From Streptomyces sp. NBC_00344 (GTDB taxonomy: Bacteria > Actinomycetota > Actinomycetes > Streptomycetales > Streptomycetaceae): a DNA stretch of 64,000 nucleotides. This document shows positions 27,606 to 35,984 of this stretch, in pieces. Made by a program: the position numbers and the translations under genes. Every line of letters begins with the position of its first letter. The first letter of the stretch is position 1. A model generated the notes under the pieces. That model ran no database searches. It saw only the letters and a program-made list of their open reading frames with translations, and was not told the origin of the DNA. The DNA lies in contig NZ_CP107996.1 in NCBI RefSeq assembly GCF_036088315.1, forward strand, positions 5,761,001 to 5,825,000. The letters run 5' to 3'.

Positions 27606-28550
27606 TCAGGGCCTTCCCGAGGCCCAGTCCTCGTACGCCGTCCAGGCCCGCAGTGTGCGGCCACTCTCGAAGCGGTGCTCGATGCCGGTGACCGGGTCGG
27701 TGAACTCCAGCATCCGCGACAGCAGTTGCAGCGGCCGGCTGAAGTCGTCCGGTGCCGGATCGGTGACCACCGGGTAGAACGGGTCGCCCAGCAGCGGAAC
27801 GCCGAGCGCGTTCATATGGACCCGGATCTGATGGGTGCGGCCAGTGACCGGGGTGAGGCGGTAACGGCCGAGTCCCGCGCGGTGCCCGGTCAGCTCGATC
27901 CGGGTCTCGCTGTTCGGCTCGCCCGCCGTCTCGAAGGCGGCGACGATTCCGGGGACCTTCTCGATCCGGCTGCGAGCTGTGTGCGGCAGGGTGAGCCCGG
28001 GGAGGTATGGGGCCACGGCCTCGTACTCCTTGCGCACCTTCCGGTCGCGGAAGAGGGTCTGGTACGCGCCACGCTCATCGGCTCGCACACAGAACAGGAT
28101 CAGACCCGCCGTGAGCCGGTCGAGGCGGTGCGCGGGACTCAGCTCGGGCAGATCCAGATCCCGCCGGAGCCGGGCCAGCGCGGTCTGGGTGACGTGGCTG
28201 CCGCGGGGCATGGTGGCGAGGAAGTGCGGTTTGTCGGCCACCAGGATGTGATCGTCGCGATAGCGCACATCGATGGGATACGGGACGGGCACCTCGTCGG
28301 GGAAATCGCGGTGGAACCAGACCGAGGCCCCCGGTGCGTACGGGGTGTCGGCGGTCACCGGCCCGTCCGCACCGACGAACGCCCCGTCCCGGAGCATCGC
28401 GTCCACCGTCGCGGCTCCGGCCGGCAGCCGCTCCACGAGATGATCGCGCACGGTCGCCCACGTCCCGTCGGACGGAAGCCTGAGCCTGACCGGATCAATG
28501 CCCTCCCGCTGCGGCAGGGGCGCCGGCGGGCGGGGTCTCTTGCGTCTCAT
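27606..28550 (-). CDS. RluA-family pseudouridine synthase
   Basis: A 314-residue enzyme predicted to convert specific uridines of rRNA or tRNA to pseudouridine. The catalytic motif is 'HRLDRLTAGL' with Asp144; 'RKEYEAV' and 'PVTGRTHQIRVHM' are the other family motifs. There is no clear S4 domain; the N-terminal 80 residues are poorly conserved and basic. ATG 28550 is chosen as the first start before conserved sequence, though the Shine-Dalgarno is weak and the frame continues upstream to about 28625. The exact target nucleotide cannot be assigned. Confidence 0.92.
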   Translation of the reverse strand: MRRKRPRPPAPLPQREGIDPVRLRLPSDGTWATVRDHLVERLPAGAATVDAMLRDGAFVGADGPVTADTPYAPGASVWFHRDFPDEVPVPYPIDVRYRDDHILVADKPHFLATMPRGSHVTQTALARLRRDLDLPELSPAHRLDRLTAGLILFCVRADERGAYQTLFRDRKVRKEYEAVAPYLPGLTLPHTARSRIEKVPGIVAAFETAGEPNSETRIELTGHRAGLGRYRLTPVTGRTHQIRVHMNALGVPLLGDPFYPVVTDPAPDDFSRPLQLLSRMLEFTDPVTGIEHRFESGRTLRAWTAYEDWASGRP

Positions 28551-28722
28551 CGAGGTCAAGAGTACGAGCGTCCGCCGGCCGGCCGGACCGTGAGCCGTCG
28601 GAGCGCGGCCGGTGGGGCCGCGCACCCGGATCCCGGCCCCCGTGCGGGCCGCCGCCCATGGTGCGCAGCGGCCCGCGGCGGGGAATGCGCGCTCCGGGGA
28701 CAGGCCACCGGAGCCGACCTGA

Positions 28723-29352
28723 TTACTTCGGCATCAGCACGCTGTCGACGATGTAGACCGTCGCGTTGGCCGTCGGCACATTGCCGCAGACCACGTTGGA
28801 CGTGTCGTTGACCTTGTACGAGGTGCCGGAGCCGGACGTGGTCAGCTTGCTCTTCTCCAGGGTCGGGTACGTGCCGTTCTCCAGCTGCTTCGGGGTGAGC
28901 TTCTGGCCCACCACGTGGTAGGTGAGCACCTTGGTGAGCATGGCCTTGTTGTTGAGGACCTTGTCCAGCTGGGCCTTCGGGATCTTGTTGAAGGCGTCAT
29001 TGGTCGGGGCGAAGACCGTGATGTTCTTGGCGTTGTTCAGCGTGTCGACCAGGCCGGCCTTCTTGACCGCGGTGACCAGCGTGGAGAGCGCCGGGTTGTG
29101 GGAAGCCGCGGTAGCCACCGGGTCCTTGGCCATGCCGTCGAAGCTGCCCGCGCCGTCCTTGGGCACCGACGCGCAACCGGGACCGAACGGCTTGCCGGTG
29201 TCCATGGCGCTGCTCTTGGCCGCCGTGGGCGTCGGCTTGGAGCCGGCGGAGCTGGTCTTGGAGTCGTCGTTGGAGCAGGCGGCCAGCGCCAGCGGCAGGA
29301 CGACCGCACCCACGACGGCGAGGGCGAGGCGGGGGGAGCGAGTGGTGTTCAT
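28723..29352 (-). CDS. Fasciclin-domain lipoprotein (MPT83/MPB70-like)
   Basis: A 209-residue secreted lipoprotein. The signal peptide ends in a lipobox 'LALAAC' (Cys26). A Ser/Thr/Pro linker leads to one fasciclin (FAS1) domain (about 75-209) with the H1 motif 'ITVFAPTNDAFNKIP' and H2 region 'TYHVVGQKLTPKQLENG'. Domain and size match the mycobacterial MPT83/MPT70 antigens, which are controlled by SigK. Here the gene is divergent from a lipid-modifying operon and has a SigK-like promoter 138 or so bases upstream of the ATG (-35 at 29524-29519, -10 at 29502-29497). AAGGAG precedes the start. Function in adhesion or envelope structure is inferred. Confidence 0.92.
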   Translation of the reverse strand: MNTTRSPRLALAVVGAVVLPLALAACSNDDSKTSSAGSKPTPTAAKSSAMDTGKPFGPGCASVPKDGAGSFDGMAKDPVATAASHNPALSTLVTAVKKAGLVDTLNNAKNITVFAPTNDAFNKIPKAQLDKVLNNKAMLTKVLTYHVVGQKLTPKQLENGTYPTLEKSKLTTSGSGTSYKVNDTSNVVCGNVPTANATVYIVDSVLMPK

Positions 29353-29496
29353 GACGGTCTCCTTGCAGTGATCACGTACAGCGGCTTGAGGGGTCGGGTG
29401 CAGTGGAGCGAGCCTCCACGGCGCACGGCACGGCGGGACGGGTAACCCGCTCCGCCCGGTGCTGCCGCGACGCTCCGAAGTGCACTCACGACGCCT

Positions 29497-29576
29497 ATTC
29501 GGCCCGCGACCGTCTGCGGATTGGTCTGTCATTCGATCGAGTGACAGACCAATCCGACCGTGAACCGGCGCCGAAT
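29497..29576. promoter_or_regulatory. Divergent SigK-type ECF promoters built on a 40-bp palindrome
   Basis: Two promoters face away from each other. Toward the fasciclin gene (minus strand): CCAATC at 29524-29519, 16-bp spacer, CCGAAT at 29502-29497. Toward the FAD-oxidoreductase operon (plus strand): CCAATC at 29549-29554, 16-bp spacer, CCGAAT at 29571-29576. Both share the upstream extension tgacagaccaatccg, so the arms 29517-29531 and 29542-29556 form a 40-bp near-perfect palindrome centred on TCGATCGA. The element resembles the mycobacterial SigK promoter (CCATCC-N16/17-CCGAAT). Confidence 0.82.
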
Positions 29577-29621
29577 AGCAGGTAAGGGGCGGTGCACGGA
29601 ACTGCCCCCGGAGGGAGTGGC

Positions 29622-30893
29622 ATGGTGGACCAGAGGCGCCGGACGGCAGTGGTGGGCAGCGGGATCGCGGGGCTCACGGCCGCGCACGTCCTGCAACGCG
29701 CACATGACGTGTCGCTGTACGAGGCCGACGACAGGCTCGGCGGACATGCGCACACCCACGACATACCGGCGGCCGACGGCAGGGTGCACCGTGTCGACTC
29801 GGGTTTCATCGTGCACAACGAGCGGACCTATCCCCTGCTGCTCCGGCTCTTCGGTGAACTGGGCGTCACCACCCAGGAGTCGGAGATGAGCATGTCCGTG
29901 CGGTGCGAGGGCTGCGGACTCGAATACGCCGGAGCGCGGGGGCTGTCGGGGCTTGTCGCGCAGCCGCGCAACCTCTTCCGGGCCCGCTATCTGCGGATGC
30001 TCGCCGAGGTACCGCTCTTCCACCGCAGGGCCCGGCAGCTGCTCGCCGCCGGCGGGGGAGCCGACGGCATGACCCTCGGGAACTTCCTGCGGCGCGGCGG
30101 CTTCTCGCCCTACTTCGTCTCGCACTTCATGACACCGCTGGTCTCAGCGGTCTGGTCCTGCGACCCGCTGACGGCACTCGGCCACCCCGCCGAACCGCTC
30201 TTCCGCTTCATGGACCACCACGGGATGCTCGCGGTCACCGGCTCCCCGGTCTGGCGCACCGTCACCGGAGGCTCGGCACGGTATGTCGAGCGGATCGGCA
30301 AGGAGCTCACCGCCCTGCACACCTCGACCGCGGTCCGGAGCGTGCGGCGCACCCCGGACGGTGTCGAGATCACAGCCGAGGACGGCAGCGCCGAGCGGTA
30401 CGACGCCGTGGTCATCGCCGTCCATCCCGACCAGGCGCTGCGGATGCTCACCGACCCGAGCGAGCAGGAGCGCCGTGTGCTCGGCGCCTTCCGCTACTCC
30501 CGAAACCCCACCCTCCTGCACACGGACACCTCGGTCCTGCCCCGCAGCCCCCGGGCCCGCGCCTCCTGGAACTATCTGATGCCGCACTGCGGCTCGGGGG
30601 CCGAGCGGGTACAGGTCAGCTATGACATGAACCGCCTGCAACGGCTCGACGCCCCCGACCGCTATGTGGTCACCCTCAATGGCGCCGGCCGGATCGCCGA
30701 GGACCGGGTGGTCGACCGCATGGTGTACGAACACCCCGTCCAGACCGTTGAATCGGTGGCCGCACAGCGCCTGCTTCCGGACCTGAACAGCCAGGTCACC
30801 GCCTATGCCGGCGCCTACCACGGCTCGGGCTTCCACGAGGACGGCTGCCGCTCCGGCGTCGCGGCCGCCGCGGCCCTGGGGGTGACCTGGTGA
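29622..30893 (+). CDS. FAD-dependent oxidoreductase (amine-oxidase-like, Rv0449c homologue)
   Basis: A 423-residue flavoprotein with an N-terminal dinucleotide-binding motif 'GSGIAGLTAA' (12-21) and the family sequence 'DDRLGGHAHTHDIPAADG'. It belongs to the flavin-containing amine oxidase / NAD(P)-binding group that regularly accompanies DUF1365 and cyclopropane-fatty-acid-synthase-like genes, as Rv0449c does in M. tuberculosis and as UfaD-like proteins do near furan-fatty-acid genes. It may desaturate or oxidise a fatty acyl chain. The ATG follows GGAGGGA. It is first in a five-gene operon with 4-bp overlaps, driven by the SigK-like promoter at 29549-29576. Confidence 0.9.
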   Translation: MVDQRRRTAVVGSGIAGLTAAHVLQRAHDVSLYEADDRLGGHAHTHDIPAADGRVHRVDSGFIVHNERTYPLLLRLFGELGVTTQESEMSMSVRCEGCGLEYAGARGLSGLVAQPRNLFRARYLRMLAEVPLFHRRARQLLAAGGGADGMTLGNFLRRGGFSPYFVSHFMTPLVSAVWSCDPLTALGHPAEPLFRFMDHHGMLAVTGSPVWRTVTGGSARYVERIGKELTALHTSTAVRSVRRTPDGVEITAEDGSAERYDAVVIAVHPDQALRMLTDPSEQERRVLGAFRYSRNPTLLHTDTSVLPRSPRARASWNYLMPHCGSGAERVQVSYDMNRLQRLDAPDRYVVTLNGAGRIAEDRVVDRMVYEHPVQTVESVAAQRLLPDLNSQVTAYAGAYHGSGFHEDGCRSGVAAAAALGVTW

Positions 30894-31612
30894 ACTCCGT
30901 CTATCCGTGCACCATCACTCATGTGCGGACAGAGCCGCTGCGGCACAGCCTGCGCCACCGCACCTACATGTGGGTGATCGACCCCGACCGGCCGCCCCGG
31001 ATGCCCTGGCCGCTGCGCCTGCTCGCCCGCTTCGACGCACGGGATCACTTCGGCGGCGACGAGCCGACGGTGCGGGCCGGCCTGGAGAAGTTCCTGGCCG
31101 CCAGGGGCGTCGACCTCGCGGGCGGGAGTGTGCTGATGCTCGCCCACGCCCGGGTCCTCGGCTATGTCTTCAACCCGCTCACCGTCTACTGGTGCAACGA
31201 CGCCGATGGCCGCCCGCTGTGTGTCGTCGCAGAGGTGCACAACACCTATGGCGAACGGCACTGCTACCTCCTGCGCCCCGACGCCTCCGGCCAGGACACG
31301 GTCGGGAAGGAGTTCTACGTCTCGCCGTTCTTCCCGGTGGACGGCGACTACCGGATGCGGCTGCCGCGGCCGGGCGAGCGGCTGAATCTCACGGTCCATC
31401 TGGAGCGTGCGGGCACCCGGCCGTTCACCGCGACCGTCAGTGGCGAGCGCCGGGAGGTCACACCGGCCGTGCTGCTGCGGGCGGCACTGCGCCACCCCTG
31501 GCCCGCCCTGGCCGCATCGGCGGCCATCCGTATCCATGGCATCCGCCTCTACCTGCGCGGACTTCCCGTGCAGCCCCGTCCCCGTCACCGGCCTCAGGAG
31601 GGCATGAAGTGA
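30890..31612 (+). CDS. DUF1365 family protein
   Basis: A 240-residue DUF1365 protein (Rv0448c homologue). Characteristic segments: 'CTITHVRTEPLRHSLRHRTYMW', 'LGYVFNPLTVYWCNDADG' and 'EVHNTYGERHCYLL'. No transmembrane helix is obvious. Function is not established; the family occurs almost always with CFA-type methyltransferases and the FAD oxidoreductase, so a role in lipid modification is likely. The GTG overlaps the preceding stop codon (GTGA), meaning translational coupling. Confidence 0.88.
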   Translation: MNSVYPCTITHVRTEPLRHSLRHRTYMWVIDPDRPPRMPWPLRLLARFDARDHFGGDEPTVRAGLEKFLAARGVDLAGGSVLMLAHARVLGYVFNPLTVYWCNDADGRPLCVVAEVHNTYGERHCYLLRPDASGQDTVGKEFYVSPFFPVDGDYRMRLPRPGERLNLTVHLERAGTRPFTATVSGERREVTPAVLLRAALRHPWPALAASAAIRIHGIRLYLRGLPVQPRPRHRPQEGMK

Positions 31613-32928
31613 GCGTGACCGTCTCCACGGAAACCACTGGTTGCCCCGGATCCGCAGGCTCACCGGGACCGGCCCCCGCTGTCCCGGACGCACCGCGCAC
31701 CGCGGTCGACGCCGGGCGGTGGCCGGACGTGGCGCGACTCCCGCGCGCCTCATGGCTGCGTACGGCCGTGGCCGAGCGCATCGTCCGCAAGGCACTCGGA
31801 GCCCTCCCGCTGCGGGTGCGTCTTGGCGCCACGCAGACACTCGGTCTCGGCGGTCCGCTGATGGTGGTGCACGACCCGAGGGCGTTCTTCCGGCGGATCG
31901 GCGCGGGCGGACTCATTGGATTCGGCGAGTCCTACATGGCGGGCGAATGGGAGGCCGGCGACCTGGTCGGCGTGCTGGCCGTGCTCGCCGAACGCGCGGC
32001 GAGCCTGATTCCCGCCCCGCTCCAGAAGCTTCGCGCGGTCTGGGCGAGCAAGCAGCCCGCGGCGCAGCGCAACACCCCCGAGGGATCACGCGAGAACATC
32101 AGCCACCACTACGACCTCTCCAACGATCTGTTCGCGCTCTTCCTGGACGAGACCCTGTCGTACTCATCGGCGCTCTTCCGCGGCTTCCCGGCCGATCACA
32201 CCCTGCTGGCAGCCGCACAGCACCGCAAGATCGACCGGTTGCTCGACCAGGCCGCGGTCGGGCCGGGTACCCGGCTCCTTGAGATCGGTACCGGCTGGGG
32301 TGAACTGGCCGTTCGCGCCGCGGAACGCGGGGCGACGGTGCTCACCGTGACGCTCTCCCGGGAGCAGCGCGATCTGGCCGTGGAACGTATCCGCGCCGCG
32401 GGTGTCGAGGACCGGGTGACCGTGGAGATCCGCGACTACCGCACGGTGCGCGGTGGTTACGACGCCATCGTGAGTGTCGAGATGATCGAGGCCGTCGGCG
32501 CCGAATTCTGGCCCGAGTACTTCAAAACGCTCGACCGGCTGCTGGCGCCGGGCGGGCGGGTCGCCCTCCAGGCGATCACCATGCCGCACGACCGGATGCT
32601 GGCCAGCAGGGACACCTTCACCTGGATCCAGAAGTACATCTTCCCCGGCGGCCTGCTGCCTTCCACCGAGGCGATCGAGCAGACCGCCGCGGACCACACC
32701 GACCTGCGCGTCAGCGGGCGCGACACCTTCGGGCCGCACTACGCGGAGACCCTCAGGCTCTGGCGTGAACGGTTCGAGGAGCAGGCCCCGCAGGTCGCCG
32801 CACTCGGTTTCGACGAGACCTTCCGGCGGCTGTGGACCTTCTATCTCGCCTACTCCGAAGCGGGCTTCCGCTCCGGCTATCTGGACGTGCAGCACGTGCT
32901 GCTGACCAAGGAGGAAACCTCCCGATGA
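31609..32928 (+). CDS. Cyclopropane-fatty-acid-synthase-like methyltransferase, UfaA1 type
   Basis: A 439-residue SAM-dependent methyltransferase acting on unsaturated phospholipid acyl chains. A SAM site 'EIGTGWGEL' lies at about 225-233, preceded by 'NISHHYDLSNDLFALFLD'. At the position where E. coli CFA synthase and mycolate cyclopropane synthases read Tyr-Ser-Cys, this protein has Tyr185-Ser186-Ser187 ('YSSALF'), and it has 'EAVG' in place of 'EHVG'. These substitutions are shared with M. tuberculosis UfaA1 as I recall it and point to a product other than a simple cyclopropane. GTG overlaps the DUF1365 stop (GTGA), with CAGGAGG upstream. An extra N-terminal 100 residues precede the core. 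Confidence 0.9.
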   Translation: MSVTVSTETTGCPGSAGSPGPAPAVPDAPRTAVDAGRWPDVARLPRASWLRTAVAERIVRKALGALPLRVRLGATQTLGLGGPLMVVHDPRAFFRRIGAGGLIGFGESYMAGEWEAGDLVGVLAVLAERAASLIPAPLQKLRAVWASKQPAAQRNTPEGSRENISHHYDLSNDLFALFLDETLSYSSALFRGFPADHTLLAAAQHRKIDRLLDQAAVGPGTRLLEIGTGWGELAVRAAERGATVLTVTLSREQRDLAVERIRAAGVEDRVTVEIRDYRTVRGGYDAIVSVEMIEAVGAEFWPEYFKTLDRLLAPGGRVALQAITMPHDRMLASRDTFTWIQKYIFPGGLLPSTEAIEQTAADHTDLRVSGRDTFGPHYAETLRLWRERFEEQAPQVAALGFDETFRRLWTFYLAYSEAGFRSGYLDVQHVLLTKEETSR

Positions 32929-34232
32929 CGGCTCTTGCGACACGGACCGGCGCCGCACAGCAGCTCTTTCCGCTGGCGGAACAGCTCATGGGGGGCCGCC
33001 TGCCCCTGCGGCTGCGCGCCTGGGACGGCTCCCTCGCCGGTCCCGACGAAGCTCCGGTCGTGGTGCTCCGCTCCCGCCGCGCGCTGCGCAGGCTCGTCTG
33101 GCAGCCCGGTGAACTCGGCCTCGCCCAGGCCTACGTGACGGGCGAACTGGACATCGAGGGGGACCTTGCCGACGGTCTGCGCACGGTGTGGGGCGCGGTC
33201 CGCTCACGGGGCCTGCGCCCGCCGGAGCTCACCCTCGCGCAGCGGGGCCGCGCGTTCCGTACCGCGCTGCGGCTCGGCGCGATCGGCCCCCGGCCCGCTC
33301 CGCCGGCCAGCCAGGCACGGCTGCGGGGCGCCCTGCACAGCCGGGCCCGTGACCGGGCCGCCATCAGCCATCACTACGACCTCTCCAACGACTTCTACGC
33401 GCTGCTGCTCGACCGCACCATGGCGTACTCCTGCGGCTACTGGACCAGCGAGAAGCCCGGTTACGTCGCCGAGGACGCCCAGCGGGACAAGCTGGAACTG
33501 ATCTGCCGCAAGCTCGGACTGCGGCCCGGAGCCCGACTGCTGGACATCGGTTGCGGCTGGGGCTCGCTAGCGCTCTACGCGGCGCAGGAGTACCAGGTGC
33601 GCGTCACCGCGGTCACGCTGGCCCGCGAGCAGGCCGAGTACGTCGGGGCGCAGGTCGAGAAGCGTGGTCTGGGCGACCTGGTCGACGTAAGGCTGTCGGA
33701 CTACCGCGACATCGAGGGCGGCGGTTACGACGCGGTGTCCACGATCGAAATGGGCGAGCACGTCGGCGACGCGGAGTATCCGGGCTTCACCGCGACGCTG
33801 TACGGGATGCTCCGTCCGGCTGGCCGGGTCCTGGTCCAGCAGATGTCCCGGGGCGCTGTCGCACCGGGCGGCGGTGCCTTCATCGAGGCGTACATCGCCC
33901 CCGACATGCACATGCGCCCGCTGGGCGAGACGGTCTCCTTGCTGGAGGGCGCAGGTCTGGAAGTGCGGTCCGTGGAATCACTCCGCGAGCACTACGCCAG
34001 GACCGTCGGTGCCTGGCTGGACACGCTCGAGCAACGCTGGGCGGAGTTCAGCGACCTGGCCGGCGAGGAGACCGCGCGGGTCTGGCGCCTCTATCTGGCC
34101 GGTGGGCGGCTGGCCTTCGAGGAACGCCGGATGGGCGTCGACCAGATCCTCGCGGTCCGGCCCGCCGGTGACGGTACGAGTGCCATGCCCGGCACTCCGC
34201 TGGACTGGTACGCCGAGGACGGCGGACGGTGA
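32925..34232 (+). CDS. Cyclopropane-fatty-acid-synthase-like methyltransferase, second copy
   Basis: A 435-residue methyltransferase of the CFA synthase family. It keeps the canonical residues that the preceding gene has lost: 'YSCGYW' with Cys170 and 'EHVG', along with the SAM motif 'DIGCGWGSL' at about 207. The N-terminal 110 residues form the accessory domain of full-length CFA synthases ('LVWQPGELGLAQAYVTGELDIEG'). This copy therefore may carry out a classical cyclopropanation or methyl addition. ATG overlaps the preceding stop (ATGA). Two adjacent paralogues with different active sites suggest sequential or alternative lipid modifications. Confidence 0.9.
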   Translation: MTALATRTGAAQQLFPLAEQLMGGRLPLRLRAWDGSLAGPDEAPVVVLRSRRALRRLVWQPGELGLAQAYVTGELDIEGDLADGLRTVWGAVRSRGLRPPELTLAQRGRAFRTALRLGAIGPRPAPPASQARLRGALHSRARDRAAISHHYDLSNDFYALLLDRTMAYSCGYWTSEKPGYVAEDAQRDKLELICRKLGLRPGARLLDIGCGWGSLALYAAQEYQVRVTAVTLAREQAEYVGAQVEKRGLGDLVDVRLSDYRDIEGGGYDAVSTIEMGEHVGDAEYPGFTATLYGMLRPAGRVLVQQMSRGAVAPGGGAFIEAYIAPDMHMRPLGETVSLLEGAGLEVRSVESLREHYARTVGAWLDTLEQRWAEFSDLAGEETARVWRLYLAGGRLAFEERRMGVDQILAVRPAGDGTSAMPGTPLDWYAEDGGR

Positions 34233-35047
34233 ACGGCTATCCCTGGGCGGCGTTCGGCGAAGGGGTGGGAGCGGCGGCGGCCGCCGCTCTCGCCGTCATG
34301 CTGATCACGTTCGCCGTCGCGTGCGCCAGGGGGCTGCACCGGATTGTGGACATCGCCTGGGGAGCGGCGTTCGCGCTGGTGGCGCTGGTCTCGTACGCGG
34401 TGTCGTCGGGCGAGGGTGACGACGCCCGACGGCTGCTGGTGACCGTACTGACCGTCGTGTGGGGGGTACGGCTGGCCGCCCATATCGCGTATCGCGGGCG
34501 CGGCCGCGGGGAGGACCCGCGGTACGAGAAGATGCTCAGCGGAGCACGGGGGAACCGGAACCTGTACGCACTGTGCACGGTCTATCTGCTCCAGGGCGCA
34601 CTTGTGCTGCTGGTCTCGCTGCCGGTGCAGGCCGCGCAGTACATCCCGGGGCCGCTCGGCCCGGTCGCCTGGGTGGGCGCCGCGGTGTGGCTGGTCGGCC
34701 TGGCCTTCGAGGCGGTCGGGGACTGGCAGCTGGCGCGCTTCACGTCCGATCCGGCACACCGGGGGCGGATCATGGACCGCGGGCTGTGGTCATGGACCAG
34801 GCACCCGAACTACTTCGGTGACTTCTGTGTCTGGTGGGGGCTGTTCCTCATCGTCTGTGACGATCCGGTGGCAGCCGCTGCAACGGTCGCCGGCCCTGTG
34901 GTGATGAGCCTGCTGCTGACCAAGGGCAGTGGGAAGCGCCTGCTGGAGCGGCATATGGCGGACCGTCCCGGCTTCGCCGAGTACGCCGGGCGCACCAGTG
35001 GTTTCTTCCCGCTGCCGCCGAAGCGGGCCCCGCGGGCCGACGGCTAG
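34229..35047 (+). CDS. DUF1295 membrane protein (steroid-reductase/ICMT-like)
   Basis: A 272-residue integral membrane protein with about six hydrophobic helices, of the DUF1295 family (Rv0446c homologue). The C-terminal 'GLWSWTRHPNYFGDFCVWWG' motif is shared with 5-alpha-reductases and isoprenylcysteine methyltransferases and probably binds NADPH or SAM. It is likely a reductase or methyltransferase acting on a lipid. The GTG start overlaps the previous stop (GTGA), completing the operon. A hairpin immediately at the stop codon ends transcription. Confidence 0.9.
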   Translation: MNGYPWAAFGEGVGAAAAAALAVMLITFAVACARGLHRIVDIAWGAAFALVALVSYAVSSGEGDDARRLLVTVLTVVWGVRLAAHIAYRGRGRGEDPRYEKMLSGARGNRNLYALCTVYLLQGALVLLVSLPVQAAQYIPGPLGPVAWVGAAVWLVGLAFEAVGDWQLARFTSDPAHRGRIMDRGLWSWTRHPNYFGDFCVWWGLFLIVCDDPVAAAATVAGPVVMSLLLTKGSGKRLLERHMADRPGFAEYAGRTSGFFPLPPKRAPRADG

Positions 35048-35097
35048 TGCCGTGGCAGGCAGTGTCTTCCGGGTCTTCCCGCTGCCTGCCGCGGCAC
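35047..35097. terminator. Hairpin terminating the SigK-controlled lipid operon
   Basis: A 16-bp stem (35047-35062 with 35082-35097, one G-U pair) with a 19-nt loop. It begins at the stop codon of the DUF1295 gene. The rest of the gap to 35234 holds two imperfect copies, 34 bp apart, of an element like cagggaatacggg (35181 and 35215). Confidence 0.7.
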
Positions 35098-35234
35098 CAT
35101 CTGCTGTCCGTGGCAGGCAGCCGGCGTGCTGGTGCCCCCGCCTCGCGACGCACCGCATCCAGTGCCGTGCGCTGACCCATCAGGGAATACGGGACAGCCC
35201 ATGTGCTGCCCCGTCAGGGATTACGGGGGAGCCG

Positions 35235-35984
35235 TCAGGCGGGAAACTGCATCAGCGCGAGCGGATTGCTGGTCGGCTCGGCAGAGCCGCCCGCCGGTTC
35301 GACGGTGATGCCCATTCCCTTGGCGGAGTTCACCGAGCCGGCCAGCAGCACACCCTCGGAGGTGGCCGAGGAGTTCAGCAGCCCGGCCGGCCGCATGGTC
35401 CCGGCGTCGTTGAACCACAGCTGGTAGACCTTGCCGCTGGGCGGCTTGGGCAGTCCGGAGGCGAGGAACGCGGCCTTGTTCCTGCTGTGCGACACGACCG
35501 CGGTGCCGGTCGCCCCGTTCGAGAGCCTTCCGGTAGTGACCTTCGCGTCGGGGGCGGCGAGCACCGAGGCCAGCGCATCGGCCTGCTGCTGCGAGTGCTG
35601 GGCACTGGCCCTGGCGTCGCCGGCTTCCTCGTGCTGCCACACCGCGATGCCGCCGAAGCCGACGGCCGCGGCCAGACAGGCCGCCAGCGTGAAGCGTGAG
35701 AGGGCCCGGCCCCGACGGCCACCGCCACCGCGCGGCTGGTGCGCCAGCAGCGGCGGTTCCTGGCGTTCGGTGGCGATCCTCCGCAGCACCTGTGCCTTGA
35801 GCGCGGGTGGCGGGGTCACCGTGACGGCCAGTCCGAGCCGTCCCGCGGTGGCCTGCAGCTCGCGTACCTCCTGGGTGCACGCAGGGCAGTCCGCCAGGTG
35901 CTGCTCGAACTCGGCACGCTCGTCGGTGTCCAGCGCGTGCAGGGCGTACGCGCCGGTGAGTGTGTGCAGATCCGCTGTCATCAT
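35235..35984 (-). CDS. rskA: Anti-sigma factor RskA-like
   Basis: A 249-residue membrane anti-sigma factor. The cytosolic part has the zinc-binding anti-sigma motif His29-x3-Cys33-x2-Cys36 ('HLADCPAC'). One transmembrane helix (about 97-116, 'LSRFTLAACLAAAVGFGGIAVW') and an extracytoplasmic RskA domain (about 120-249; 'YQLWFNDAGTMRPAGLL') follow. It should hold the sigma factor at the membrane until regulated proteolysis. ATG overlaps the sigma gene stop by 4 bp, so both are made together. The site-2 protease at 5.1-6.3 kb is one candidate for its cleavage, but nothing in the sequence proves that. Confidence 0.92.
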   Translation of the reverse strand: MMTADLHTLTGAYALHALDTDERAEFEQHLADCPACTQEVRELQATAGRLGLAVTVTPPPALKAQVLRRIATERQEPPLLAHQPRGGGGRRGRALSRFTLAACLAAAVGFGGIAVWQHEEAGDARASAQHSQQQADALASVLAAPDAKVTTGRLSNGATGTAVVSHSRNKAAFLASGLPKPPSGKVYQLWFNDAGTMRPAGLLNSSATSEGVLLAGSVNSAKGMGITVEPAGGSAEPTSNPLALMQFPA

